Source: Bradyrhizobium aeschynomenes
Lineage (GTDB): Bacteria > Pseudomonadota > Alphaproteobacteria > Rhizobiales > Xanthobacteraceae
Direction of reading: 5' to 3'
DNA: 34,939 nucleotides
Assembly: GCF_013178945.1 (NCBI RefSeq)
Contig: NZ_JABFDM010000004.1
Span: 572,786 to 607,724, forward strand
Positions 15,730 through 23,702 of the stretch are shown here, piece after piece (the first letter of the stretch is position 1; the number at the start of each line of letters is the position of its first letter). The notes below the pieces were generated by a model. It did no database searches. It was not told the origin of the DNA and was given only the letters and a program-made list of their open reading frames with translations. The position numbers were made by a program, and so were the translations under genes.

Positions 15730-17199
15730 ATGTCCGAGATCGGCTTGGCCGACAGTCCGGTCGACGAAGGGCGTTCCTTGCCGATCGCCGTGAAGCCGAT
15801 GCGGAATGCGCTGGTCGACGGCCCCATCCTGCGCACCTTGCTGTCGCTGGCATGGCCCAACATCATCGCGAATACGGCGGGCACCTGCGTCGTCATCGCC
15901 GAGACGTCCTATATCGGCCGACTTGGCATCGAGGCGCTCGCGGCCATGGCGCTGGTGTTCCCGCTGGTAATCCTCACTATGACGATGTCCGGGGGCGCCA
16001 TGGGCGGCGGCGTGGCCTCGGCGATCGCGCGAGCACTCGGCGCCGGCGATACCGAGCGCGCTTCAACGCTCGCCTCGCATGCGCTGCTGATCGCCCTGCT
16101 GTTCGGCGCAGCCTTCATGATCGGCATGCTGGTGTTCGGTCCCGCTCTGCTGGAGCTGCTGGGCGGCCGCGGCGCGGTGTTGAGCCACGCCGTCGCATAC
16201 CTGCAGATATTCTTCGGCGGCGCCGTGCTGCCGTGGCTGATGAACTCCATGGCCGGCATCCTGCGCGGCACCGGCAACATGAAGCTGCCGTCGTTCATGA
16301 TCCTAAGCTCGGCGCTGTTGCAGATCGTTCTGGGTGGCACGTTGAGCCTGGGTCTTGGCCTCGGCATGCGCGGCGTCGCGGCGGGTGCGCTGCTTGCCTT
16401 CAGCGTCAGCATCTCGGTCATGAGCTGGTATCTGTTCTCGGGGCGAGCTCGCGTCAGGCCGAAGCTCCGTGGCCTCAAGATCAGCCGTGCGATGTTCGCC
16501 GACATTCTCAAGGTCGGTGCGATCGCCTGCTTCTCGCCGCTGCAGTCGGTGCTGTCGATCGCGATCTTCACCCATATGCTCGCGGGCTTCGGCACGGCCG
16601 TGCTCGCCGGCTACGGAATCGGTGCTCGCCTCGAATTCATGATGACGACCGTCGGGTTCTCGATCGGCATGGCCTCGGTGCCGATGGTGGGCATGGCAAT
16701 CGGTGCTGGGCAGATCGCGCGCGCCCGCCGCGTTGCCTGGACCGCCGGTCTCGTCTCCTTCACCACCATGGGCGTGTTGTCGACCGGCATCGCGATCTTC
16801 CCGCAGATTTGGGTCGACATCTTCACTCAGGATGAGAGCGCGCGCAGCGCCGGCCGACACTATCTTCAGATCGCGGCGCCGATGTATGCGTTCATCGGCT
16901 TGGCGATCTCGATGTATTTCTCCTCGCAAGGCGCGGCGCGCGTGATCGGGCCGGTGCTGGCACAGACGGCGCGGTTCGTCTTCATCGCCGCCGGCGGCAG
17001 CTATCTGCTGCAGCATGCCGCGACCGAGGGCGAGTTTTTCCTGCTGGCAGCGGCGTCCATGGTCCTGCTCGGCGGCCTGACTCTCGCCAGCGTCATGCTC
17101 ACCCGCTGGGGTTCGAAGCCTGCCACGATCGAGCTGCGCCCGGTCGCGTTGGCGGCCGCCCGCAACCCTGGCTCTCAGCCGCCGCCGCGCCTCGGCTGA
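15730..17199 (+). CDS. MATE family multidrug/toxin efflux transporter
   Basis: A 489-aa cation-coupled exporter of the MATE family, with about twelve hydrophobic segments in two related halves. Family-like features are the N-terminal PILRTLLSLAWPNIIANTAG helix, the GGGVASAIARALGAGD loop, the NSMAGILRGTGNMK segment, and the second-half GIGARLEFMMTTVGFSIG and GQIARARRVAW. Substrate is unknown. ATG 15730 is chosen because GGGGAG lies six bases upstream, although the reading frame stays open much further back through the dcd gene. It lies 124 nt after dcd on the same strand. Confidence 0.92.
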   Translation: MSEIGLADSPVDEGRSLPIAVKPMRNALVDGPILRTLLSLAWPNIIANTAGTCVVIAETSYIGRLGIEALAAMALVFPLVILTMTMSGGAMGGGVASAIARALGAGDTERASTLASHALLIALLFGAAFMIGMLVFGPALLELLGGRGAVLSHAVAYLQIFFGGAVLPWLMNSMAGILRGTGNMKLPSFMILSSALLQIVLGGTLSLGLGLGMRGVAAGALLAFSVSISVMSWYLFSGRARVRPKLRGLKISRAMFADILKVGAIACFSPLQSVLSIAIFTHMLAGFGTAVLAGYGIGARLEFMMTTVGFSIGMASVPMVGMAIGAGQIARARRVAWTAGLVSFTTMGVLSTGIAIFPQIWVDIFTQDESARSAGRHYLQIAAPMYAFIGLAISMYFSSQGAARVIGPVLAQTARFVFIAAGGSYLLQHAATEGEFFLLAAASMVLLGGLTLASVMLTRWGSKPATIELRPVALAAARNPGSQPPPRLG

Positions 17200-17203
17200 G
17201 CTG

Positions 17204-17605
17204 CTACACGCGCAGCCTGCCCAAAGTGTCCTGCATCGCACGCGCGCCGAGCTCCATCTGCTGCTCGATATAGGGCGCGATCTCGTGCGGCAGCACGTCC
17301 GTCGTCCAGATCATCCGGCAGCGTTCCTCGCCTTCCGGGAAGATCTGAAACGACGCGCTGTGCTGGGTGATGCGCTGATTCCTGATGGTATAGACGAGGC
17401 GCCGGCGCTCATTGTTGCAGTCGACCAATTGCTCGCGCACCACGCTGCCGTTGGCGAAGCTGACGATGCGGACGTCGCCGTCGAGTCGGGTATCGGTCAC
17501 GAAGCCGGGTGCCAGCCGGATATGAACGGCGCCGAAATCGCGCACTGCATCCCACACGGCAGCCGCCGGGGCTGCGATCGGGATCTCCTTTTGGATCGAT
17601 GCCAT
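17204..17605 (-). CDS. SRPBCC (START/polyketide cyclase-like) family protein
   Basis: A 133-aa small hydrophobic-ligand-binding fold. The opening KEIPIAAPAAAVWDAVRDFGAVH, the central VREQLVDCNNERRRLVYTI and the long C-terminal helix EQQMELGARAMQDTLGRL fit the polyketide cyclase/dehydrase-like SRPBCC group. No catalytic function can be assigned. GAGGT lies seven bases before the ATG. It is last in a minus-strand run, starting 10 nt after the VOC gene, so the pair is probably cotranscribed. It nearly abuts the MATE gene end to end (4 nt apart, convergent). Confidence 0.85.
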   Translation of the reverse strand: MASIQKEIPIAAPAAAVWDAVRDFGAVHIRLAPGFVTDTRLDGDVRIVSFANGSVVREQLVDCNNERRRLVYTIRNQRITQHSASFQIFPEGEERCRMIWTTDVLPHEIAPYIEQQMELGARAMQDTLGRLRV

Positions 17606-17615
17606 GGCGAATACC

Positions 17616-17975
17616 TCAAGGGCACACGGCTTCGACGTTGTTGCCGTCGGGATCGATCAGGAATGCGGCGTAGTACGTCGGACTATAGTCCGTGCGCGCC
17701 CCGGCACCGCCGTTGTCGCGGCCGCCGGCTTTCAGTCCCTCGCTGTGGAATCTGGCAACGGCAGCGTGATCGGAAGCGCGAAACGCGACATGTGCTGCAG
17801 CGTTGGCTGCGGCCTTGTCGAGATAGAGCCAGAGCATCGGCTCGCCCTTGGGGCCGATGCCTGCGGAGACTTCGTCCTTCGAACAGAGGATGTGTCCGAG
17901 CGGCGCCAGTGCGGCAGTATAGAAGCGGATGCTGGCGTCGAGATTGCCAACCTTGAGGCCGATATGATCGTACAT
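17616..17975 (-). CDS. VOC (glyoxalase/bleomycin resistance) family protein
   Basis: A 119-aa vicinal-oxygen-chelate protein with one beta-alpha-beta-beta-beta repeat pair: YDHIGLKVGNLDASIRFY at the N terminus (His4 is the likely metal ligand), HVAFRASDHAAV in the middle, and YYAAFLIDPDGNNVEAVC at the end. These are metal-dependent isomerases, dioxygenases or binding proteins, and the substrate is unknown. ATG 17975 is preferred over a start 48 nt upstream because GGAG is correctly spaced before it. It lies between the AraC regulator and the SRPBCC gene. Confidence 0.88.
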   Translation of the reverse strand: MYDHIGLKVGNLDASIRFYTAALAPLGHILCSKDEVSAGIGPKGEPMLWLYLDKAAANAAAHVAFRASDHAAVARFHSEGLKAGGRDNGGAGARTDYSPTYYAAFLIDPDGNNVEAVCP

Positions 17976-18024
17976 CGATGATCTCCATGCTTGGCATGCG
18001 GCTGTTGCACGCGCTGGGATCATC

Positions 18025-18867
18025 TCACCGGTAGCGGCCGATCTGCTCTTGGAGAATCTTGCGCTCGCCGCGCGAAGCCTTGCGGAATTTCGATGGCGAC
18101 ACGCCGGAGGCGCGCGTGAAGGTGCGGATGAAGTTCGACAGGTCGGCGAAGCCCGTATCGTAGGCGATGTCCGTGACCGGCGCGTCCTCCTCGCTGAGGC
18201 GCCGGGCGGCGCGCCGCAAACGCGCCCGGATCAGATATTGATGCGGTGTCACGCCGATCGTCGCCGCAAACAGTCGCAAGAAGTGGAACGGGCTGACACC
18301 GGCCTCGCGGGCCGTATCCGCCAGGTCGATGTCGCGGTCCGAATTGTCGTCGATCCACAGCGCGCTCTCGACCGCGCGCCGGCGATCCCGCAGGCTCGGT
18401 TGTGCCGACCGCCCCTCTCGTCCGGTGACGGTCGCTACGAAGCGGCCCGCGATGAGATGACCGATCTCGTCAAGTCCATGCGTGCGCTCGCGGTCGGCCC
18501 CAGCCAGGGCGAGCTCGCCGAGCACCATCAGCTCCGGGAGCGGCGGGGTGGCGCCGGTCTGCCAGGTCCGCTTGTCGCCGCCGATCTCGTCAATAATGGC
18601 TTCATCGAAAAAGAACGACAGGCACTCGTCGCCGCAGACGTGGTCATGTGTGCACATGTACTCGTCGCCGGGATGTCCGACCAGCAGTGAGCCGGTGACC
18701 AGCTCGAAGAAGCGGCCGCGGTGATGGCAGCCGAAGCTGCCCTTGCGCACGTAGGACAGCGAGTAGCCGGCATATTGCTCGGCATAAGGACGTTCGCCCG
18801 GAGCAGCCGAACAGCGGAATTCGGATACGGTGACGTCTCGACTTTCGAACAGGATGGTCGCGGTCAT
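18025..18867 (-). CDS. AraC family transcriptional regulator
   Basis: A 280-aa regulator. The N-terminal ~150 residues form a cupin-like sensing domain ([22 protein letters not shown]) with several His/Cys residues in [17 protein letters not shown]. The C-terminal AraC/XylS double helix-turn-helix spans about 178-275, with [24 protein letters not shown] and the second-helix signature [30 protein letters not shown]. It is 49 nt upstream of the VOC-SRPBCC pair on the same strand and probably controls or is cotranscribed with it. The inducer is unknown. Confidence 0.92.
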   Translation of the reverse strand: MTATILFESRDVTVSEFRCSAAPGERPYAEQYAGYSLSYVRKGSFGCHHRGRFFELVTGSLLVGHPGDEYMCTHDHVCGDECLSFFFDEAIIDEIGGDKRTWQTGATPPLPELMVLGELALAGADRERTHGLDEIGHLIAGRFVATVTGREGRSAQPSLRDRRRAVESALWIDDNSDRDIDLADTAREAGVSPFHFLRLFAATIGVTPHQYLIRARLRRAARRLSEEDAPVTDIAYDTGFADLSNFIRTFTRASGVSPSKFRKASRGERKILQEQIGRYR

Positions 18868-18943
18868 CCTGGCAATCTAGGGCATCGCGCGTGAAAGACG
18901 AGGGTTGGTGGGAGAAATTTCGAGCCCTTCGAGGATTTGATGC

Positions 18944-19516
18944 TTATGAGGCCCGTGCCCGGTCGACGGCGAGCAGGGCGTCGAACAAGGTCAGGCCTGC
19001 AAGCGGCCGTGCGCCTTCGAGCGACAGCAGCCGCCGCTTGGAGATGACTCCGCTGTTGGGTGACGGCTTGTCGTGGCCGTTGCCGAGATCGCGCACGCGG
19101 TGGCACGGCACGATCAGGACGAACGTATTCCTCGTCAGGGCCTGCGCAATCGAGTTCAGCGCTCCGGCGACGTGAAGCTCGATTGCGAGCTCGTCAGCGC
19201 TGCGCGTCTCGCCGCGCGGAATGGCGCGGATGCGTTCGTAGACGCGCTGGTTGAACGGCAGCACGCCGCTGAGATCGAGCACCACATCCGAGAAGTCGAC
19301 ATCTCGGCCGCGCAGCATGGCGGAAATGCCTTCAATGGCGAGTTCAGTGTTCGAACACGGGCGCTGCTCCCGTGCTTCCGGAAACTGGCGGAACAACCGC
19401 CGCCGGGTCTCGATTTCCCGTGCCTCCGGCAACTGCACACCGGTGATCCCGGCATCGCTCCACGTGATGCCGCAACGGCCGAGGGCCGTATCAAAGATCG
19501 TATACCCACGCCCCAT
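18944..19516 (-). CDS. ogt: Methylated-DNA-protein cysteine methyltransferase homologue with altered active-site residues
   Basis: A 190-aa member of the Ogt/AGT family, which normally removes O6-alkyl groups from guanine onto a cysteine. The acceptor motif IVPCHRV is intact (C138) and LPFNQRVYERIRAIPRGET matches the DNA-binding domain. Aligned by the PCHRV block, two other key residues differ. The position of human AGT Tyr114 is A107 (RSADELA) and the position of the Arg128 finger is N121 (ALNSIAQ). The start at 19516 (MGRGYTIF) is preferred over an ATG 30 nt upstream. Function as a repair enzyme is therefore uncertain. Confidence 0.75.
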   Translation of the reverse strand: MGRGYTIFDTALGRCGITWSDAGITGVQLPEAREIETRRRLFRQFPEAREQRPCSNTELAIEGISAMLRGRDVDFSDVVLDLSGVLPFNQRVYERIRAIPRGETRSADELAIELHVAGALNSIAQALTRNTFVLIVPCHRVRDLGNGHDKPSPNSGVISKRRLLSLEGARPLAGLTLFDALLAVDRARAS

Positions 19517-19573
19517 GACGCCACCCCAACCCCACACCACAACCATAGCACTGCCGCGGTCGACCGCATCAAT

Positions 19574-19595
19574 TTTGTTAACAGTTTGTTAACAG
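19574..19595. promoter_or_regulatory. Tandem 11-bp direct repeat containing GTTAAC, upstream of the ogt homologue
   Basis: TTTGTTAACAG occurs twice back to back with no mismatch, 58-79 nt upstream of the minus-strand start. Each copy holds the palindrome GTTAAC, and the 11-bp spacing puts both on the same face of the helix, as expected for paired regulator sites. No cognate regulator is known. Confidence 0.45.
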
Positions 19596-19777
19596 CGCGG
19601 CACGACCGGGGCGGGGTTTGCCCTGATTTGGGTCATGGTTGTCAAGCGCCGTCTCGTGATCTGCGCGGCGCCATGCGGTGCAGCACGCGAGACGAGTCGG
19701 ACGGCAGGCTCCGCGACGATCCGCAGAGTGACAAGCCGCTTGGCGAAACGCTGCGGCTCGGTTAAGCATTGAGCCAT

Positions 19778-19851
19778 GCGGGCGTAGTTCAATGGTAGAA
19801 CGGCAGCTTCCCAAGCTGCATACGAGGGTTCGATTCCCTTCGCCCGCTCCA
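19778..19851 (+). tRNA. tRNA-Gly (anticodon CCC)
   Basis: A complete 74-nt cloverleaf: acceptor GCGGGCG/CGCCCGC, D-arm GTTC/GAAC, anticodon stem GCAGC/GCTGC with loop TTCCCAA (anticodon CCC at 19810-19812), T-arm with TTCGATT, discriminator T and an encoded CCA. It reads GGG glycine codons. No integrase or repeat of its 3' end is visible nearby. Confidence 0.97.
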
Positions 19852-19959
19852 GCCTCATAACGATCACGACAGATCGCATCTCGACGAGATCCATGCGTGC
19901 GCTTGCTGGCAACGCGACGGCCCTCGTCGCGTTGCCGGATGAAGCCAAAAGCAGTGGCG

Positions 19960-19988
19960 TTGACAGGATTTGTTATCGATAACATAGT
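19960..19988 (+). promoter_or_regulatory. Promoter of the SDR gene with an embedded LacI-type operator
   Basis: A consensus -35 TTGACA (19960-19965) is followed after 17 nt by CATAGT (19983-19988). The 14-bp operator at 19971-19984 lies inside the spacer, a position expected to block RNA polymerase when a repressor is bound. Confidence 0.7.
19971..19984. promoter_or_regulatory. Operator 1 of the LacI-family regulator
   Basis: TGTTATCGATAACA, a perfect 14-bp palindrome resembling E. coli GntR/IdnR boxes. Related copies occur at 22348-22361 (12/14) and 23530-23543 (13/14), one before each transcription unit of this locus. Confidence 0.8.
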
Positions 19989-20029
19989 CTTGCTCGGCGC
20001 GTTCCAACGTAGCAGGCGGAGAAAGCGGA

Positions 20030-20785
20030 GTGGCGGTCGACTTGTTCGATCTGGCGGGGCGTCGCGCCCTCGTGACCGGATCTTCGCAAGGCATTGGTCT
20101 TGCGCTCGCGCGCGGTCTTGCTGAAGCCGGCGCCGAAATCGTGCTCAACGGCCGCGACGAGGCCAAGCTCGCCGCTGCTGCTCGCGAGATTCCAAGCGCG
20201 CGCATTCTCGCTTTCGACGTGACCGATCACGCCGCCGTGCGTGCGGCGGTCGATCGCTTCGAAGCCGAGGTCGGCCCGATCGACATTCTCGTCAACAATG
20301 CCGGCATGCAGCATCGGGCGCCGCTGGAGGATTTCCCCGAGGATGCGTTCCAGCGCCTGCTGCAGACCAACATCGCCTCGGTGTTCAACGTCGGCCAAGC
20401 CTGTGCGCGCCACATGATCGGACGGCACGGCGGCAAAATCATCAACATCGCCTCGGTGCAGACGTCGCTCGCGCGTCCGTCGATCGCACCGTATACGGCG
20501 ACCAAGGGTGCGGTCGGAAACCTCACGAAGGGGATGGCGACGGACTGGGCCAGGCATGGCCTGCAGGTCAACGCCATCGCGCCCGGCTATTTCGATACGC
20601 CGCTCAACGCTGCACTGGTTGCTGATCCGGCCTTCTCGGCCTGGCTCGAGAAGCGCACGCCGGCGGGGCGCTGGGGCAAGGTCGAGGAACTCGTCGGCGC
20701 CTGCATCTTCCTGGCCTCGCCGGCATCGTCCTTCGTCAATGGCCACGTGCTCTATGTCGATGGCGGCATCACCGCCTCGCTCTGA
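20030..20785 (+). CDS. SDR oxidoreductase, gluconate 5-dehydrogenase-like
   Basis: A 251-aa classical short-chain dehydrogenase. It has the cofactor motif TGSSQGIG (16-23), NNAG (89-92), catalytic S142, Y155 and K159 (YTATK), and the C-terminal GHVLYVDGG. The NGRDEAKL segment after the second strand places an Arg that favours NADP(H). The overall pattern is that of gluconate 5-dehydrogenases (Gno/IdnO), which interconvert gluconate and 5-ketogluconate. The operator and the lactonase nearby support a sugar-acid substrate, but a different polyol or keto acid is possible. Translation starts at GTG 20030 after a GGAG-like site. Confidence 0.85.
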   Translation: MAVDLFDLAGRRALVTGSSQGIGLALARGLAEAGAEIVLNGRDEAKLAAAAREIPSARILAFDVTDHAAVRAAVDRFEAEVGPIDILVNNAGMQHRAPLEDFPEDAFQRLLQTNIASVFNVGQACARHMIGRHGGKIINIASVQTSLARPSIAPYTATKGAVGNLTKGMATDWARHGLQVNAIAPGYFDTPLNAALVADPAFSAWLEKRTPAGRWGKVEELVGACIFLASPASSFVNGHVLYVDGGITASL

Positions 20786-20897
20786 GGCCGGCCGTCGAGC
20801 CATCCAGCGCAGCGCTTGCCGCGTGTCGAAGCGGGACGTGTCGTCGCGATGATCGGCACTGATGCCATGGCCGGCGCGCCGGAACGATCGTGTGGTC

Positions 20898-21803
20898 TCA
20901 GTTGATCCCATGGGCGTTGACGAAGATCGCGTAGAGTGAGGTTTGCGCGGTGATGTAGAGCCGGTTGCGCTTCGGCCCGCCGAAGGTGACGTTGGAGACG
21001 ATCTCGGGCACCGGGATGCGCCCGATCAAGGTGCCATCGGGTGCGTAGATGGCAACGGCATCGCCGGTCGAGGTCCAGATGTTTCCGCTGCGGTCGATGC
21101 GGAAGCCGTCAAACAAGCCGGCGGGCGAGGTGGCGAACACACGGCCTTCGCCGACGGTCCTTCCGCTCGCGGCGACCGCGTAGACGCGGATGACTGCGGG
21201 CCAATCCGGCACGTGGGTCGCGCCGGTGTCGGCGACGTAGAGCAGGCGCTCGTCGGCAGAGAACGCAAGGCCGTTCGGCTTCACCATGTCGGTGACGACC
21301 GCTGCGACTGCGCCGGTGGCCGGATCGAAGCGATAGACGTGGCTCGCGCCGATCTCGCTCGGCGCCGCGTGGCCCTCATAGGCGCTGTCGATGCCGTAGG
21401 TCGGGTCCGAGAACCAGATCGTGCCGTCCGACTTCACCACGGCGTCGTTCGGCGAGTTGAAGCGCTTGCCCTCGAAACGATCGACCAGGCCGACCCATGT
21501 GCCATCGTGCTCCAGTCGCGAAATGCGTCGGCCGCCATGCTCGCAGGCGATGACGCGGCCGAGCGCGTCGCGCGTATGGCCATTGTGATAGCCGCACGGC
21601 GTCTCGAATACCGAGACCGAGCCGTCGGTCTCGTCGAATCGCATCAGGCGGTCGTTGGGGATGTCCGACCACAGCAGCGATTTCGCCGCGGGAACATAGA
21701 CCGGGCCCTCGGCCCAGCGGCAGCCGGTCCATAGCTTCTCCAGCTTGGCGTGGCCGATGATCAGGGCGCTGAAGCGCGGGTCGCGAATGTCGTAGGTGGT
21801 CAT
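20898..21803 (-). CDS. SMP-30/gluconolactonase family lactonase
   Basis: A 301-aa six-bladed beta-propeller of the SMP-30/LRE family, which hydrolyses sugar lactones to aldonic acids using a divalent metal. Likely metal ligands are E32 (WAEGPVY), N119 (SPND), N177 (KPNGLAF) and D232 (GLFDGFRID). NGHTRDALGR, IWFSDPTYGI and LYVADTG are typical blade motifs. No signal peptide is seen, so it is probably cytosolic. It follows the small ABM-like gene by 30 nt and forms an operon with it. It would supply the acid used by the convergent SDR. Confidence 0.9.
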   Translation of the reverse strand: MTTYDIRDPRFSALIIGHAKLEKLWTGCRWAEGPVYVPAAKSLLWSDIPNDRLMRFDETDGSVSVFETPCGYHNGHTRDALGRVIACEHGGRRISRLEHDGTWVGLVDRFEGKRFNSPNDAVVKSDGTIWFSDPTYGIDSAYEGHAAPSEIGASHVYRFDPATGAVAAVVTDMVKPNGLAFSADERLLYVADTGATHVPDWPAVIRVYAVAASGRTVGEGRVFATSPAGLFDGFRIDRSGNIWTSTGDAVAIYAPDGTLIGRIPVPEIVSNVTFGGPKRNRLYITAQTSLYAIFVNAHGIN

Positions 21804-21833
21804 GGCGCAAGGTCTCCGGCGGCGATGATGCGG

Positions 21834-22178
21834 TCAGTCGGTCGGCAGCGGAAAATCGTCGGCCCTGAAGACGGTGTGGAAGATCGAGCCCTCGAACATC
21901 TCCATCAGCCCTCCCGTCACCTCGCGGCTCTCCGCGCGCACCGGCGACGCCAGCGCCTGCTCGATCGCCGCGTGCGAAGGATAGCGGATCGCCAGCACCA
22001 TCTCATAGCGCTGGGCATCGCTATCGCTATCCTCCTGGCGCAGCACGCGGACCTCCTGGGCGCCGGGAAAGCGCGTCCATAGCGGCACCAGCTTCTCGCG
22101 GACATAGGCAGTGAACTCGGCTTCGCGTCCGGGCTTCACGCGGCCATTGAAGAAAGCGCAACGGATATACATCGGCAT
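21834..22178 (-). CDS. Small ABM/EthD-like dimeric alpha-beta barrel protein
   Basis: A 114-aa protein resembling antibiotic biosynthesis monooxygenase/EthD-type ferredoxin-like folds: YIRCAFFNGRVKPGREAEF at the start, then VREKLVPLWTRFPGAQEVRVLR, YEMVLAIRYPSHAAIEQAL and a C-terminal EGSIFHTVF strand. Such proteins are small oxygenases, isomerases or stress-related dimers, and no reaction can be assigned. GAGGAG lies just before the ATG. It is first in an operon with the lactonase, and operator 3 of the LacI regulator is 170 nt upstream. Confidence 0.75.
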   Translation of the reverse strand: MPMYIRCAFFNGRVKPGREAEFTAYVREKLVPLWTRFPGAQEVRVLRQEDSDSDAQRYEMVLAIRYPSHAAIEQALASPVRAESREVTGGLMEMFEGSIFHTVFRADDFPLPTD

Positions 22179-22347
22179 TCGCTCCTCAGTGTCAGAAAGG
22201 GCTCGGTGGCCGGCCGTTCGCGGGCCGGCGAGGGAGTGAGAGCACGGCGATCACTTTCGCCTCGTTCGGGGCTTCATGGTTCGAGACACGCCGCCAGCGG
22301 CGCTCCTCACCGGGAGGGTTTGGTGTTGGTGCTCCTCTCATCGATCT

Positions 22348-22361
22348 TGTTGTCGATAGCA
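22348..22361. promoter_or_regulatory. Operator 3 of the LacI-family regulator, before the ABM-lactonase operon
   Basis: TGTTGTCGATAGCA matches operator 1 at 12 of 14 positions with symmetrical changes. It lies in the 221-nt gap between the regulator stop (22400) and the ABM-like gene (22178). A TTGACG (-35-like, 22383-22388 minus strand) is upstream of it. Confidence 0.55.
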
Positions 22362-22399
22362 TCGAGTTTTCCGAGGACGAGCCGTCAAGCGATGCGGCG

Positions 22400-23449
22400 T
22401 CATGTGCTTTCGCGCTCGATCACCTCGAACGGGACGATCAGGGTCGCCGGCGCCGGCGGGTGTGCGTGCTGCACGGCGTCGAGTGCGTCCAGCAGAATGC
22501 GACCGGCCTCGCGCCCGATATTGCGGCAATCCACGGCGACGGTGGTGATGCGTGGCCAGGCGCAGCGCGACACCTCGAAATCGCCGAAGCCGGCGATCGC
22601 GATCCGGCCGGGCACGGCCCAGCCGCGGCGGTGGCACTCCATGATCGCGCCGAAGGCGGAGAGGTCGGAGACGCAGACGGCGGCGTCGACATCGGGCCAT
22701 TGCTGGATCAGGTGCACGAGCGCCTGACCGCCTTGCTCCATCGAGATCGGCGGATTGCCGAACGAGATGGTGCGGCCGACCGGCAGGCCGAGCTCCTCGA
22801 CTGCCCTGGTGTAGCCGAGCCGGCGGTCGGCGCCGCGGGTGTCGCGCCGGCTGGCGCCACCAATGAAGCCGATGTTGCGATAGCCCTTCTGATACAGCCG
22901 GTGGACCAGGGCACGCGAGGCCTCGGCGTTGGAGAAGCCGACGACGTGATCGATCGGATCGGTCGGCAGATCCCAGGTTTCCACGACGGGGATGCCGGCG
23001 GATCGCAGCATCCGCCGCGCCTTCGGCGTATGCCGTCCGTCTGTGACGATGATCCCGTCGGGGCGGCGGGTCAGCATCGCCTGAACGAGCTGCTCCTCCT
23101 TTTCCATGTCGTAGTCGGTGTAACCGAGCAGCATCTGCAGGCCGTGGCCTTCGATGATCTCGGTGATGCCGCGGGCGGTGTCGGAGAAGTTGAAGTTGTT
23201 GATCGAAGGCACCAGGACGGCGACGAAGCCGGTACGTTTCGAAGACAGCGCTCCCGCCGAAAGATCGAGCACGTAGCCGAGCTCGTCGACGGCCGTAAGG
23301 ATCTTGCGCCGCGTCTCCTCGGAGACGGCGCCGTCGCTCTTCAGTGCGCGGGAGACGGTCATCGCCGACACGCCGGCCCGCGCCGCCACCTCCGCCATGG
23401 TCGCGGGCCGCTTCGGCAGCGCTCGGGCAATCGGCCGTGTCGACTTCAT
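22400..23449 (-). CDS. LacI/GalR family transcriptional regulator, gluconate-type (GntR/IdnR-like)
   Basis: A 349-aa repressor. The N-terminal LacI helix-turn-helix (ATMAEVAARAGVSAMTVSRALKSDGAVSEETRRKI) and hinge helix LSAGALSSKRTG are followed by a periplasmic-binding-protein-like effector domain (GFVAVLVPSINNFNFSDTARGITEII to the C terminus), with ISMEQGG and AVCVSDLSAFGAIMECHRRG. The ATG at 23449 gives the normal length; the open frame extends 348 nt upstream into the operator region and is not coding. One palindromic operator lies 81 nt upstream of its start, so it should repress itself together with the SDR and the lactonase operon. Gluconate or a related acid is the inferred effector. 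Confidence 0.92.
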   Translation of the reverse strand: MKSTRPIARALPKRPATMAEVAARAGVSAMTVSRALKSDGAVSEETRRKILTAVDELGYVLDLSAGALSSKRTGFVAVLVPSINNFNFSDTARGITEIIEGHGLQMLLGYTDYDMEKEEQLVQAMLTRRPDGIIVTDGRHTPKARRMLRSAGIPVVETWDLPTDPIDHVVGFSNAEASRALVHRLYQKGYRNIGFIGGASRRDTRGADRRLGYTRAVEELGLPVGRTISFGNPPISMEQGGQALVHLIQQWPDVDAAVCVSDLSAFGAIMECHRRGWAVPGRIAIAGFGDFEVSRCAWPRITTVAVDCRNIGREAGRILLDALDAVQHAHPPAPATLIVPFEVIEREST

Positions 23450-23529
23450 CTCATGCGGTCTTCTCTTGGCTGCGCGTCGCCGGGTTGGGCGGGCCCGAAG
23501 CTGGCGGATGCGGAAGGATACGCTGCTTA

Positions 23530-23543
23530 TGATATCGATAACA
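23530..23543. promoter_or_regulatory. Operator 2 of the LacI-family regulator, before its own gene
   Basis: TGATATCGATAACA differs from the operator at 19971-19984 at a single position. It lies 81-94 nt upstream of the regulator start, which implies autoregulation. Confidence 0.75.
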
Positions 23544-23702
23544 ATCCACGTGCATGAGCTGCCGACGAAGTGGGGCGATCCCTCACATTCCGCGGTCGTC
23601 TCTGCGACGAAGGGGCCCATAGCCACCGGTCCACCTGAAAGAACGTCCCTGTGGCATGCGTCATCGCCCTCTCGCGGCGCAGCTGCGTCCGAGTCGTGCC
23701 GG

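Noticed and set aside
19778..19851. tRNA-Gly as an attachment site for an integrated element
   Set aside because: No integrase and no repeat of the tRNA 3' end was seen in the window; the neighbouring genes look chromosomal.
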